DNA of 64,000 nt from Streptomonospora alba (GCF_000826685.1 NZ_JROO01000042.1:51987-115986); one strand, 5' to 3'; numbered from the stretch's first letter, positions 51,939 to 61,570 are shown. Notes: generated by a model not told the origin, from the sequence alone. Numbers and translations are program-made.

Positions 51939-52667
51939 ATGACCACTTCCACTCGCGGCACCACATGCGTGCCGACGGCACCGGAAGCCCAGCCGCCCGC
52001 CGACGCCTCCCGCCGAGCGGAGACCGGTGGGGGATTCGACACGGTCGGGTCCTCTCTGTCCCGCGCCCCTCTCCGCAGACTTCCCGCCCAGCACCGCAGC
52101 ATGGTCCGGGTGCAGCGCATGCTCGACGCCTGCGCCGAACTGCTCGACGAAGGCGGTTACACCAACCTGTCCACCACTCGCATCGCCGAGCGCGCAGGCG
52201 TGGCCATCGGGTCGGTGTACCAGTTCTTCCCCGACAAGCGCGCGATCACCCAGGCGCTGGGACTGCGCTACCTGGACCTGTTCACCGCCCGGGTGCGCGA
52301 GCGCCTCTCCGCGGGCGGCCACAGCCACTGGATCCAAGCCGCCGACGCCATCATCGACGAGTACCTGGAGATGCACCGCACCGTACCCGGGTTCCGCAGC
52401 CTGCACTTCGGCGACGTCGTCGACACCCGCCTGCTGGACTCCGCGACCGAGAACAACCGGGTCATCGCCGCCCGCATCCGCACGCTGCTGACCTCGGTGG
52501 CCGGCGCAAGCGAGAGCGAGGACCTCGACCGGGCGGTGACCGTGGCCGTCGAGGCCGCCGACGCGGTACTCAAGCTCGCGTTCCGCACCGAGCCCGACGG
52601 CGACCCCCGCCTCATCGAGGAGACGAAGATCCTGCTGCGGAACTACCTCGGCCATCACTTCGGCTGA
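51939..52667 (+). CDS. TetR family transcriptional regulator
   Basis: A 242-residue protein. After a Thr/Ala-rich N-terminal stretch of about 45 residues, the TetR helix-turn-helix is at about 60-105: YTNLSTTRIAERAGVAIGSVYQFFPDKRAI. The rest is a ligand-binding domain. ATG 51939 follows AAAGGGGG at 4 nt. Divergent from adenosine deaminase; 90 nt upstream of an alpha/beta hydrolase-fold gene it may regulate. Confidence 0.9.
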   Translation: MTTSTRGTTCVPTAPEAQPPADASRRAETGGGFDTVGSSLSRAPLRRLPAQHRSMVRVQRMLDACAELLDEGGYTNLSTTRIAERAGVAIGSVYQFFPDKRAITQALGLRYLDLFTARVRERLSAGGHSHWIQAADAIIDEYLEMHRTVPGFRSLHFGDVVDTRLLDSATENNRVIAARIRTLLTSVAGASESEDLDRAVTVAVEAADAVLKLAFRTEPDGDPRLIEETKILLRNYLGHHFG

Positions 52668-52757
52668 ACTAGGCTTCGACATGCATGCTCAGCACGAATG
52701 AGGTCGGTCCAGATCGCCACGACGGCTTTCGGCATCCGAATACGGGAGGAGCCTTCA

Positions 52758-53651
52758 GTGCGAGCCGACAGCACCCCCACTCAGCCGACCACCGGTACGG
52801 CGGCCGGAATCCCCTTCGTCGCGATACCGCCCGCGGTCGCCGTCGACCAGGCGCCCATGATCCTCGCCCTGCACGCGTTCGAGCCGCCGCGCAGTGAGAC
52901 CGCCCTGGCCGGCACCCTGCCGCTGGCGTCCCTGCCCGCGTGGCGCTTCTACCTGGGCCTGCCGATGTTCGGAGCGCGCCTGCCCGAGGGCGGGGTCGCC
53001 GAGGTCAACCGGCGCGGACAGTCGGACTACCTGATCGAGCTCTACGGACCCGTCGTCGAGCAGGCCGCCGCCGAACTCCCGCGCGCGGTGAAGGATCTGC
53101 GCGAGCGGTTCCCCGTCGCCGACTCCGCCATCGGGCTGATGGGCGTGGGGGCGGGCGGTGCCGCGGCGCTGCTCGCCCTGGCCGAGAGCAAGCTGCCCAT
53201 CGCCGCCGCCGGCACGGTCAACCCGATCATCGAGCCGCGGGCGGTGCTCTCGGCCCGTGAGCGGCGCCTGGGCATCCCCTACACCTGGAACGACACCTCA
53301 AACGAGGTCGCCGCCTGGCTGGACTTCGCGGCACGGGCCGCCGACATCGCCCACCGCCGCCCCCAGCCACCGCTGCTGATCGTCAGCGGCCAGCAGGACG
53401 ACGTCATCGCACCCGAGCGCGGTCGCGCTCTGCACGACGCGCTCGCAGCCGACTATCCCGCTCAAAGGCTGCGCCACATCGAGGTGCCCGACCTCGCCCA
53501 CACCATGGGTCCGGAGCCGGGTCTGGAGCCCGGCCCGCCGGCTCCCGGCAACGTGCTGGCCGACCGCGCCCTGGCCGAGTGGTTCCACACCCATCTCACC
53601 GCCGCCTCGCAGGCCGCGTCGCCGACCGAGGAGACCGTCCGGCTGAACTGA
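52758..53651 (+). CDS. Alpha/beta hydrolase-fold protein with Gly at the nucleophile position
   Basis: A 297-residue protein. The elbow region reads IGLMGVGAGGAAALLALAE where the family has G-x-S-x-G; the codon is GGG (53146-53151 region, seen directly). A late Asp (VSGQQDDVIAPER) and His (VPDLAHTMG) are kept. Substrate binding without serine hydrolysis is possible. GTG 52758 follows GGGAGGAG at 6 nt. Likely co-regulated with the TetR gene just upstream. Confidence 0.82.
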   Translation: MRADSTPTQPTTGTAAGIPFVAIPPAVAVDQAPMILALHAFEPPRSETALAGTLPLASLPAWRFYLGLPMFGARLPEGGVAEVNRRGQSDYLIELYGPVVEQAAAELPRAVKDLRERFPVADSAIGLMGVGAGGAAALLALAESKLPIAAAGTVNPIIEPRAVLSARERRLGIPYTWNDTSNEVAAWLDFAARAADIAHRRPQPPLLIVSGQQDDVIAPERGRALHDALAADYPAQRLRHIEVPDLAHTMGPEPGLEPGPPAPGNVLADRALAEWFHTHLTAASQAASPTEETVRLN

Positions 53652-53659
53652 GCCGGGCG

Positions 53660-53682
53660 GCCGCCGCCGTCGGCGCGGCGGC
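53660..53682. terminator. Hairpin between convergent genes
   Basis: GCCGCCGC (53660-53667) pairs with GCGGCGGC (53675-53682), 7 nt loop, between the hydrolase-like and flavoprotein genes. Confidence 0.65.
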
Positions 53683-53690
53683 AGCCGAGC

Positions 53691-55067
53691 TCACATCGCC
53701 TCGGCCAGCTTGCGGGCGGCGATCTGGACGGGGTCCCACACCGGCGAGAACGGCGGCGCGTAGCCGAGGTCCATCGCCGCGACGTCCTCCACCGACATGC
53801 TGTTCCACAGCGCGGTGGCCAGCACGTCCACGCGCTTGCCCGCGTTCTCCCAGCCGACGATCTGCGCGCCCAGCAGCCGCCGTGAGCGGCGCTCGGCCAG
53901 CATCTTCACCGTCATCAGCGCGGCGCCGGGGTAGTAGCCCGCACGCGTGGTGGACTCCAGGGTGGCCGTCTCGAACTCGAAGCCGGCGCTTTCGGCCTCG
54001 GCCTCGTTGAGCCCGGTCCGGGCGACCTCCAGCCCGCACACCTTGCTGATCGCGGTGCCCAGCACACCGCCGAAGCGCGCGTAGCCGCCGCCGATGTTGG
54101 TGCCGGCCACACGCCCCTGCTTGTTGGCGTGTGTGCCCAGGGCGATGGCCACAGGCGCCTGGGACACGCGGTGCAGGCTCTGCACGCAGTCGCCCGCTGC
54201 CCAGACCCCCTCGGCGGAGGTCCGCATGCGGGGATCGACGGCGATGCCGCCCGTGGGGCCCACCTCGATCCCCGCGGCGCGCGCCATGCCGCTGTCAGGC
54301 CGCACGCCCAGGCCCAGCACGACGATGTCGGCCGGATAGGTCGCCTGGTCGGTGACCACCGCGCGGACCGCGCCACCGGGGCCGGTCTCGATGCCGGTGA
54401 CCGGTTCGCTCATGTGCGCCTGGACGGCCATCTTCACCAGCGCGTCGTGCACCAGCCGCCCCATGTCGGGATCGAACGTGGACATGGGCTCGGCGGCCGC
54501 CTCGACCAGGTGCACCTCCATACCGCGCTGCACGAACGCCTCGGCCATCTCCAGACCGATGTAGCCGCCGCCGACCACGACCGCGCTACGCGGGCGCTCG
54601 GTGTCGACGAACTCGCGCACGGCGATGCCGTCGGTGAGGGTCTGCACGCCGAACACGCCGGGAGCGTCCATGCCGGGCAGGTCGGGGCGCACCGGGACGG
54701 CGCCGTTGGCGATCATCAGTTCGTCGAAGGGCTCCTCGACGGCGCCCTCACCCGCCGTGCGCACGGTGACGGTGCGCCGGTCCAGGTCGATTCCCTCGGC
54801 CTCGGTGCCGGTGCGCACGTCGATATCGAAATCACGGCGGAAAGTCTCGGGGTCGCGCGAGATCAGCTCGTCGTGACTCGATACTGTTCTGCCGACCAGA
54901 TAGGGGATCCCGCATGCGGAGTAGGATGTGTGATGTCCGCGTTCCAGGGCGAGGATCTGCAGGTCCGCGGAGCCGCGCAGCCGCCGGGCCTGCGACGCGG
55001 CGCTCATCCCCGCCGCGTCGCCGCCGATGACGATGAGCCGTGACCGTGCGTTCACTCGCCGCTCCAT
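53691..55067 (-). CDS. CoA-disulfide reductase-like FAD/NAD flavoprotein
   Basis: A 458-residue pyridine nucleotide-disulfide oxidoreductase. FAD motif LIVIGGDAAGMSAA at the N-terminus; single redox Cys52 in HTSYSACGIPYLVG, the CoADR/NADH-oxidase hallmark; NAD motif VVVGGGYIGLEMAEAF and FAD block GVWAAGDCVQS. C-terminal dimer domain has GYYPGAALMTVKMLAERR. Such enzymes reduce CoA disulfide, polysulfide or oxygen through a mixed Cys-SH. ATG 55067 follows AGGAGG. Fits the window's redox theme. Confidence 0.9.
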   Translation of the reverse strand: MERRVNARSRLIVIGGDAAGMSAASQARRLRGSADLQILALERGHHTSYSACGIPYLVGRTVSSHDELISRDPETFRRDFDIDVRTGTEAEGIDLDRRTVTVRTAGEGAVEEPFDELMIANGAVPVRPDLPGMDAPGVFGVQTLTDGIAVREFVDTERPRSAVVVGGGYIGLEMAEAFVQRGMEVHLVEAAAEPMSTFDPDMGRLVHDALVKMAVQAHMSEPVTGIETGPGGAVRAVVTDQATYPADIVVLGLGVRPDSGMARAAGIEVGPTGGIAVDPRMRTSAEGVWAAGDCVQSLHRVSQAPVAIALGTHANKQGRVAGTNIGGGYARFGGVLGTAISKVCGLEVARTGLNEAEAESAGFEFETATLESTTRAGYYPGAALMTVKMLAERRSRRLLGAQIVGWENAGKRVDVLATALWNSMSVEDVAAMDLGYAPPFSPVWDPVQIAARKLAEAM

Positions 55068-55195
55068 GCCGCCTCCTCTGTCGGATGCTTCGGCGCCGAC
55101 CTGAGAGACGCCGCCGCGTGGGATCATCCCCGTGGTAACCGGGAGATCCCCCTGGTTTCAACGCGACTCCCATTGTTGCTAGGAGGGCGACTTAC

Positions 55196-55822
55196 GTGAC
55201 GGAACCGGCACCGGTGTTCGCCAGCGGCGTCGATCACGAACGGCTCACGTCCCAACTCCGGTTCGTTCTGGAGACAGACAAGCTCAAGCGCATCCTGCGG
55301 CGCAACATGCTCGTCGACGGCTCACGCCGCGAGAACGACGCCGAGCACTCCTGGCACCTGGCACTGGCCGCCCGCGTGTTCGCCGAGTACGCACCGCAGG
55401 GCACCGACATCGACAGGGTCGTGGAGATGCTGGTGCTGCACGACATCGTCGAGATCGACGCAGGCGACACGTTCATCTACGACACACAGGAGACCGGTTC
55501 GCAAGCCGAGCGGGAGCGCGCCGCGGCCGACCGCATCTTCGCGCTGCTTCCCGAGGACCAAGCGGAGCACACGCGTGCACTGTGGGAGGAGTTCGAGGCG
55601 CGCACGACACCCGAGGCGCGCTTCGCCAAGGCCATCGACCGCTTGGCGCCGATGCTGGCCAACTGGCACACCGAAGGCGGCACGTGGGTGCGCCACAACG
55701 TGACCCGCGCTCAGGTCGCCGACAAGGTGAAGATCATCGCCGAGGGGTCGGAGGCGCTGGGATCCTACGCCGCGGCGCTGATCGAGGACGCCGAGCGCCG
55801 CGGATACCTGGCGGCCGGCTGA
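55196..55822 (+). CDS. HD-domain phosphohydrolase, YfbR/HDDC2-like
   Basis: A 208-residue HD protein: H-x-x-x-H-like ENDAEHSWHLALAA, then LVLHDIVEIDAGDTF with the HD metal pair and a late Asp (AKAIDRLAPM). HDDC2/YfbR members hydrolyse 5'-deoxynucleotides. GTG 55196 follows AGGAGGG at 8 nt. Stand-alone; divergent from the CoADR-like gene. Confidence 0.88.
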   Translation: MTEPAPVFASGVDHERLTSQLRFVLETDKLKRILRRNMLVDGSRRENDAEHSWHLALAARVFAEYAPQGTDIDRVVEMLVLHDIVEIDAGDTFIYDTQETGSQAERERAAADRIFALLPEDQAEHTRALWEEFEARTTPEARFAKAIDRLAPMLANWHTEGGTWVRHNVTRAQVADKVKIIAEGSEALGSYAAALIEDAERRGYLAAG

Positions 55823-55827
55823 GGAGG

Positions 55828-55857
55828 CCCGCCGTCCCGGAGCGGCGGGGCGGCGGG
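55828..55857. terminator. Hairpin between HD and TauE genes
   Basis: CCCGCCG (55828-55834) pairs with CGGCGGG (55851-55857); a competing GTCCCGG pairing exists. Between convergent genes. Confidence 0.5.
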
Positions 55858-55862
55858 ACCGC

Positions 55863-56624
55863 TCAGAACCGCTCGAACACCAACTGGAGCGCCGCGGTCA
55901 GCCCGACGGCCACGATCAGCCCGCGCAGTGCGAAGGGCTTGAGCATGCGGCCCAGCAACGCCCCGGTGTACCCGCCGATGACCGACCCCGCCGCGATCAG
56001 CCCCACCGCGGCCCACGACGGTTCTCCGAAGGTGATGTAGAAGACCGCGGCCGTCACGTTGACCGTGGCGGCGAGCGCGTTCTTCAGCGCGTTGATGCGC
56101 TGCACGTCCTCGTCCAGGGCGGTGCCCAGGATGCTGATCAGCACGATGCCCTGGGCGGCGGCGAAGTAGCCGCCGTAGGTGCCGGCGGCGTAGACCCCCA
56201 GCGGCACCAGCGGCCGTCCCCGGCCCGATCGGGGCTTCTTGCGCTCGCGCACCCGGCGGGCGATGCGCGGCTGGATGATGATGAGCACGCAGGCCAGGCC
56301 GATGAGCACCGGCACGACGCTCTCGAAGACCTCCGAGGGCAGGTTGAGCAGCAGTACGCCGCCGGTCAGGGCGCCGAGGCAGGACATCGCCGCGAGGCGC
56401 AGGACGCGGCGGCCCTGGCCGTGCAGCTCGCGCCGGTAACCGAACGTTCCGGCGAGCGCGCCCGGCGCCAGGCCGATGCTGTTCGAGATCGACGCCGTGA
56501 CCGGGGGGAACCCGAACGCCAGCAGGACGGGAAAGGTGAACAGGGTCCCGGATCCCACGACCGCGTTGATCCCGCCTGCGCCGATGCCCGCCAGCAGAAT
56601 GGCGAGCGCCTCCCACGGACCCAT
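55863..56624 (-). CDS. TauE/SafE (TSUP) family sulfite/organic anion exporter
   Basis: A 253-residue permease with about eight helices. Family repeats: GAGGINAVVGSGTLFTFPVLLAFG near the N-terminus and GTYGGYFAAAQGIVLI in the second half, the inverted duplicate of the first. Substrates in the family are sulfite, sulfoacetate, taurine and related compounds. ATG 56624 follows AAAGG. Not linked to sulfur genes here. Confidence 0.9.
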   Translation of the reverse strand: MGPWEALAILLAGIGAGGINAVVGSGTLFTFPVLLAFGFPPVTASISNSIGLAPGALAGTFGYRRELHGQGRRVLRLAAMSCLGALTGGVLLLNLPSEVFESVVPVLIGLACVLIIIQPRIARRVRERKKPRSGRGRPLVPLGVYAAGTYGGYFAAAQGIVLISILGTALDEDVQRINALKNALAATVNVTAAVFYITFGEPSWAAVGLIAAGSVIGGYTGALLGRMLKPFALRGLIVAVGLTAALQLVFERF

Positions 56625-57170
56625 GGACACCTTTCACGACGAGAGCGCGAGCAGCGGCGGGAGCGCATCGTAGGAACAGGCGGCTCCACACGCCGCGGGG
56701 ACCTCCGGGGCCGCTGACCTGGCCGAACTCAAGGTCCACTGCATACAGTCTACGTGGAGTGCTCCTGTGGGCGCTCGCCGTCGCAACGCGCCCTGCGTCA
56801 CATTCGCCGCCGCCCCGCGCCCGGGCCGGATCGCACTTCCACCGAAGCGAGCAGCACTCATCGCTCCCCGTGCCGATCACAAAACGCACCGTGTTGCAAA
56901 TCGACGCCCATTTGGCTATGACCCACTCGGGCTATATCAGAAATGGGCCCAATGGGGCCTGTCGTGCGTCTTCGCCGGTCCGTAGTTTCGACCTCAGCGG
57001 TGAGGTAAGACACAGCGAGCCGAAACCCCGACCCCACGCGAAGAGCCGACCCCCTGTCCGGACCAGCGTGCGGGAATCGTTCCCGGCCGGTGTCCGCACC
57101 GCCGATCCGCGCCGGCGACCGCGCCCGCCGGCGCATCCGACACACATGCTGATCTTGGGAGTGGGGCAAC
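56625..57170. other. Intergenic region upstream of whiB-like gene
   Basis: About 545 nt with no credible gene. Inverted repeat GCCCATTT (56906-56913) and AAATGGGC (56941-56948) flanks a TATATC -10-like element (56933-56938), with a leader of roughly 230 nt to the whiB start. This is probably the promoter of that gene. Confidence 0.45.
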
Positions 57171-57524
57171 ATGTGGACTGCAGAGATGACGACCCGCGCA
57201 CTGTGTCGCGAGGTCGACCCCGATGCACTGTTCGTCCAGGGAGCTGCGCAGAACCGCGCCAAACTGATCTGCCGCGGCTGCCCGGTACGCACCGAGTGCC
57301 TGGCCGAGGCCTTGGACGACCGCATCGAGTTCGGGGTCTGGGGAGGGATGACCGAGCGTGAGCGCAGGGCGCTGCTGCGGCGGCGTCCGGATGTCACCTC
57401 GTGGTGGGATCTGCTCACGGCCGCACGGGCACGCTACGAGCGGGAGAATTCGGAGACGGCAGGGGAAGGCTGGCTCCAGGACGCCTCGCTCACCGCACCG
57501 GTCCCAGCCGAGGCCGATCGGTAA
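57171..57524 (+). CDS. WhiB-like iron-sulfur transcriptional regulator
   Basis: A 117-residue Wbl protein. Four Cys ligands for a [4Fe-4S] cluster: Cys12, Cys34, Cys37 and Cys43 (ICRGCPVRTEC), then [17 protein letters not shown], the G(V/I)WGG turn and basic C-terminal helix. The order C-x21-C-x2-C-x5-C fits. The WblE/WhiB1 type, essential for sensing NO or controlling cell processes, seems likely from the short N-terminus. ATG 57171 or ATG 57186. Confidence 0.93.
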   Translation: MWTAEMTTRALCREVDPDALFVQGAAQNRAKLICRGCPVRTECLAEALDDRIEFGVWGGMTERERRALLRRRPDVTSWWDLLTAARARYERENSETAGEGWLQDASLTAPVPAEADR

Positions 57525-57619
57525 GCGCGGCCCCGCACCGGGTGAGGCGGCCGGTTCGGCGGGAGCGCCGGACCGCCCCCGCCGCGCCCCGCGGCGTGTC
57601 CGCCGCCACCGCGGCGGCC

Positions 57620-57656
57620 GTCCGCGCCTTCGCGGCGGGACCGCGAAGGCGCGGAC
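57620..57656. terminator. 16-bp perfect hairpin between whiB and SPFH genes
   Basis: Bases 57620-57635 pair perfectly with 57641-57656 around a 5 nt loop. Convergent genes on both sides. The rest of the 280 nt gap (57525-57804) is GC-rich, with no gene. Confidence 0.85.
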
Positions 57657-57804
57657 CGATCGATCCCGTCGGCCCGCCCGGGCCGCGCGTCCCGCTGTGG
57701 CCGAGGAGGGGGCGCAAGCACCGGTACGATCCCCCGGGAGCGGGTCCCGCCGCCCCCGGCACGGGATGCGCCTGCGGCGCCGCCGGGGCCGCCGCACACG
57801 TTCC

Positions 57805-58794
57805 TCAGTCCTTCAGGCGCTGCCGGGCGGCCGAACCGTCGGCGTCGTCGCCCGCACCGGCGGACTCGGCCGACGCCTCGCCGGCGACGTCGCGGACGCG
57901 CTCGAACACCTCGCCGATGCCCTCCAGCGCCTTGCCCATCTCGCTGGGCACGATCCACACCTTGTTGGAGTCGCCCCGCGCGATCTCCGGCAGCTTCTGG
58001 ACGTACTGGTAGGCCAGCACCTCCCGGCTGAAGTCGCCGGACTTCAGCGCCTTGGCGACCATGGTGATCGCGTCGGCTTCACCGCGGGCCCGCACCGTCA
58101 TCGCCTCGGCCTCGGCCTTGGCGCGCACCTTCTCCGCGTCGGCGGCGCCCTGGGCGCTGAGCACCGCGGCCGACTGCTCGCCCTCGGCACGCAGGATCGC
58201 CGACTGCTTCTGCCCCTCGGCGGTGAGGATCTCCGCGCGCTTGTCGCGATCGGCGCGCATCTGCTTCTCCATGGCCTCCTGGACCGACTCCGGGGGCTCG
58301 ACCGACTTCAGCTCCACCCGGCTGACCTCGATGCCCCATTCGGCCGTCGCCTCGTCCAGCACGACGCTCAACTCCCGGTTGATCTCGTCGCGCGAGGTCA
58401 GGGTCTGCTCCAGCTCCATCCCGCCGATGACGTTGCGCAGCGTCGCCGAAGCCAACTGCTCGACCGCCTGGATGAAGCTGGCGACCTTGTAGGTGGCGTT
58501 GTAGGGGTCGGTGACCCGGATGTAGACCGCGGTGTCGACGTTGACCGACAGGTTGTCGTGGGTGATGGCCGCCTGCGGCGGGAAACTGACCACCTGCACC
58601 CGCATGTCGATGCGCTCGCGGACGTGGTCGACGAAGGGGACCACGATGTTGAACCCCGAGCTGAGGGTGCGGTGGTAGCCGCCGAACCGCTCCACCACGT
58701 CGGCCATGGCCTGGGGGACGATACGGACGCTGCGCCAGCCGATCACCGCCAGGATGGCGACGAAGATCAGCAGGATTATGACGATGGTTCCCAT
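57805..58794 (-). CDS. SPFH/Band 7 (stomatin-like) membrane protein
   Basis: A 329-residue protein: N-terminal anchor (IVIILLIFVAILAVIGW), then the PHB domain with IVPQAMADVVERFGGYHRTL, DNLSVNVDTAVYIRVTDP and a coiled coil of Ala/Glu/Lys repeats (QSAILRAEGEQSAAVLSA and following). Usually coupled to an NfeD protein; none is adjacent. Members form large assemblies in membrane microdomains and scaffold proteases. ATG 58794 with GGAG 8 nt upstream. Confidence 0.92.
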   Translation of the reverse strand: MGTIVIILLIFVAILAVIGWRSVRIVPQAMADVVERFGGYHRTLSSGFNIVVPFVDHVRERIDMRVQVVSFPPQAAITHDNLSVNVDTAVYIRVTDPYNATYKVASFIQAVEQLASATLRNVIGGMELEQTLTSRDEINRELSVVLDEATAEWGIEVSRVELKSVEPPESVQEAMEKQMRADRDKRAEILTAEGQKQSAILRAEGEQSAAVLSAQGAADAEKVRAKAEAEAMTVRARGEADAITMVAKALKSGDFSREVLAYQYVQKLPEIARGDSNKVWIVPSEMGKALEGIGEVFERVRDVAGEASAESAGAGDDADGSAARQRLKD

Positions 58795-59088
58795 CAGGGC
58801 GGCTCCGGCTCTCCTGTCGGGGGGACACAGGCGGTCAGTGCGCGGTCGCCGAGCCACCTCGACCGGTCCTCGGCGACCGGTGCGCCGGCGACACGGCCAC
58901 CGGCACACGCGGCGATCCTAAGCCGGATGTACCCGCCCGTCCCCGCAAAAGCCCACAGGCCCTGCACCAAACCGGGCACCTCCTGGCCGCATGCGGACAA
59001 CAGCCCTGATTGCGGTCACCCCGATACGTCGATTAGATCCTGGCCTCAGCCTGCGGACGGCGGATCCGGCCCTCGCCGGACACGCGCG

Positions 59089-59874
59089 TCACACGGCGCG
59101 GGCGCTCCACCGCTCCCCGTCGCGCTCGACTTTCAGCGCCAACCCGAACGTCTCACTCAGGTTCTCGCCGGTCATGGCGAACTCCACCGGCCCCGCGGCC
59201 GTCACCGCGCCCTCGCGCATCATCAGCACGTGGGTGAACCCGGGCGGGATCTCCTCCACGTGATGCGACACGATGGCCAGCGCGGGCGCATCGATGTCGC
59301 CCGCCAGCGTGCCCAGGCGCCCCAGCAGGTCCTCGCGCCCGCCCAGGTCCAGCCCTGCTGCCGGTTCGTCGAGCAGCAGCAGTTCCGGGTCGGCCATCAG
59401 CGCCCGAGTGATGAGTACCCGCTTGCGCTCGCCCTCGGACAGTGTGCCGAAGCGCCGCTCCGCCACGTGGCCCACACCCCAGCGGTTCAGCAGGGCACGC
59501 CCGCGCCCGTAGTCGACGGTCCCGTACTCCTCGCCGAAGCGGCCGAGATAGCCGTAGGCCGCGCTGATCACCAGATCGAGCACGGTCATCGCATCGGGGA
59601 TGCGGTTGGCCACCGCGGAGCTGGCGAACCCGACCAGGCTGCGCAGTTCCGTGGTGTCCGCACCGGCCACGGGCTCGCCGAGGACCTCGGCCGACCCGGC
59701 ATCGGGCGCCAGCTGTGCGGCGGCCACGCTGAGCAGCGACGTCTTGCCCGCGCCGTTGGGACCGAGCACCGCCCAGCGCTCGTCCTCCTCCACGGTCCAA
59801 TCCACCTCGCGCAGCAGTTCCGCCTCTCCGCGGCGCACCGTCACGCCGCTCATGCGCAGCACCTGGCCGTTCAT
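59089..59874 (-). CDS. ABC-type ATP-binding protein, no adjacent permease
   Basis: A 261-residue ATPase: Walker A in VLGPNGAGKTSLLSV, signature FGTLSEGERKRVLI (LSEGE for LSGGQ), Walker B LLLLDEPAAGLDLGG and the H-loop IVSHHVEE. C-terminal part resembles the actinobacterial stand-alone ATPases of the ModF/iron-chelate import style. Since no membrane partner lies in the window, it may energise a distant importer or act on its own. ATG 59874 with GGAG at 6 nt. Confidence 0.88.
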   Translation of the reverse strand: MNGQVLRMSGVTVRRGEAELLREVDWTVEEDERWAVLGPNGAGKTSLLSVAAAQLAPDAGSAEVLGEPVAGADTTELRSLVGFASSAVANRIPDAMTVLDLVISAAYGYLGRFGEEYGTVDYGRGRALLNRWGVGHVAERRFGTLSEGERKRVLITRALMADPELLLLDEPAAGLDLGGREDLLGRLGTLAGDIDAPALAIVSHHVEEIPPGFTHVLMMREGAVTAAGPVEFAMTGENLSETFGLALKVERDGERWSARAV

Positions 59875-60066
59875 CGCACTCTCCGTCGTCATACTGGGAC
59901 TGGTGAATCGAAACAATCCGCCCTCTGCCGCCGTGCGGCCCCGCCCGCACCGGGCCGCTGAAGCGGCCCCGCGGCCCCCGAAAGGCCCGCGCGGCAGCGG
60001 GACCCCACCGAAGCGAACCTACTCGACGTCCCTCGGGCTCCGCTCACCGATCTAGGCTGAGAGACG

Positions 60067-60837
60067 ATGCTGCGAGAACTCTCATCCGCCCAGCTCGTCG
60101 CCTGGGGCAACGCCTGGCTGGCCGGCCGGGCGGGCCTCGACGACGCCGTCAGCGCCGCCGAGCGCGACACCGGGCCCCACGTCATCGGGGCCGTGGACGG
60201 CGACCTCCCGTTCGAGGCGGGCGCACCGCTGCGCTCGGCCCTGGCCAAGCTGCGCTCACACGGGCTCTCGTCCTTCAGGCTGTGCCTGCCCGTCCCCGGC
60301 GACCCGCTGGGTCTGGTCGGCGGCACCGAGCTCAACAAGGACGCCGTCGACGCGCGCGAAGCCGTGCTGATGCGACTGGACCGGGGGAAGGTGGGCCTCG
60401 TACCGCACCAGGACCGGCGCGGCTCCTCCTACGTGGGCGTGGCCTGGACCCCGTACCCGGCGGCCGACGCCGACCCCGAGCCGGTACCGCTGCCCGACGC
60501 CGAGCACCGGCTGCAGGCCGCCATGCGCGAGTCGGCCGCGCTTTTCGGTCAGGTCGACGACATCTCCTCGTGGGGCCCGGAGGTCACGCAGGCCCTCGCG
60601 GACCTGCGCGACGCCGACCGGGCGCCCACACCGGGCCTGGCGCCCGGGCACCCGCAGCGCGCCCACCGGCTGGCCGCACAGGCCGACCGGCTAGCGGTCG
60701 TGGTCCGGCTGGCCGACGACGACGAAGGACGCGGACTCAGCTCCGCACAGATGCAGTCCCGGCGCGAGGCGCTGCGCGTACTCGACAGCGCAGTCCGCCG
60801 GGCGCGCGTCGCCGCCTACGGCGCCGCCGCCGACTGA
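60067..60837 (+). CDS. Conserved actinobacterial protein of unknown function
   Basis: A 256-residue soluble protein, divergent from the ABC ATPase gene: starts MLRELSSAQLVAWGNAWLAG and is rich in Ala, Asp and Arg with a central GPHVIGAVDGDLP and LCLPVPGDPLGLVGGTELNK. The C-terminal third is helical (RLAAQADRLAVVVRLADD). No motif I can tie to an enzyme. Similar whole-length proteins are recalled from Nocardiopsis and Streptomyces. Confidence 0.75.
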   Translation: MLRELSSAQLVAWGNAWLAGRAGLDDAVSAAERDTGPHVIGAVDGDLPFEAGAPLRSALAKLRSHGLSSFRLCLPVPGDPLGLVGGTELNKDAVDAREAVLMRLDRGKVGLVPHQDRRGSSYVGVAWTPYPAADADPEPVPLPDAEHRLQAAMRESAALFGQVDDISSWGPEVTQALADLRDADRAPTPGLAPGHPQRAHRLAAQADRLAVVVRLADDDEGRGLSSAQMQSRREALRVLDSAVRRARVAAYGAAAD

Positions 60838-60937
60838 GCCGCCCGACGGACCCCGGGACCGTACGCGGGGGACATCAGGGGAAAGCCAGGGACACCACCG
60901 GATCCCCGAAGCCGCGACCGGCACCGATACTGGATGT

Positions 60938-61570
60938 ATGAACGAGACGGCATCCGCACCAGTCGCGGGACCCGCGAACCTCAGGGCCTCCGACGCCGAC
61001 CGCGACAGCACCGCCGAAGTCCTGGCCGCCGCGCTGAGCGAGGGGCGCCTCACCCACGAAGAGCACAGCGAGCGCATCGACGCCGCCTACGCCGCGCGCA
61101 CGCTGGCCGAGCTCGAACCGCTGACCACGGACCTGCCCGAGTCGGGATCCCTGCCGCACCCCCAGACTCCCGATCTCGCGCGTTCGCCCGACGGCACCGA
61201 GAACATCCGCACCGTGCTGGCCGCCGCAGAACGCAAGGGCCGCTGGCTGGTCGAACCGCGCACCAACGTCTCCGTGCTGATGGGTAGCGCCGTGCTGGAC
61301 CTGCGCGAGGCCACGCTCGCTCAGCGCGAAGTGACGGTCCAGGCAGCGATCTTGATGGGCACCTTGGACGTCATCGTGCCCCCGGGGGTGCGCGTAGTGA
61401 GCCGCGCATCCGAGGTGCTGGGCACCACAAGCGTCGATACCGACAGGGGCGCCGACCCCGCGGCGCCTACCGTGGTGATCACCGGATCCTCCTGGCTCTC
61501 CACGATCGTGGCCAAGACCAAGGAACCCAAGCCGGTCAAGGCGGCCAAGCGCAAGCGCGGCCGGCGCTGA
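60938..61570 (+). CDS. DUF1707 and LiaF-like C-terminal domain protein, copy 1
   Basis: A 210-residue protein. N-terminal DUF1707 at about 15-70 (LRASDADRDSTAEVLAAALSEGRLTHEEHSERIDAAY), linker, then a beta-rich domain ending ...VIVPPGVRVVSRASEVLG, as in LiaF/cell-wall-active antibiotic response proteins. A basic Lys/Arg tail closes it. The next gene is a tandem copy, with 44 nt of nearly identical DNA in the second domain. Confidence 0.9.
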   Translation: MNETASAPVAGPANLRASDADRDSTAEVLAAALSEGRLTHEEHSERIDAAYAARTLAELEPLTTDLPESGSLPHPQTPDLARSPDGTENIRTVLAAAERKGRWLVEPRTNVSVLMGSAVLDLREATLAQREVTVQAAILMGTLDVIVPPGVRVVSRASEVLGTTSVDTDRGADPAAPTVVITGSSWLSTIVAKTKEPKPVKAAKRKRGRR

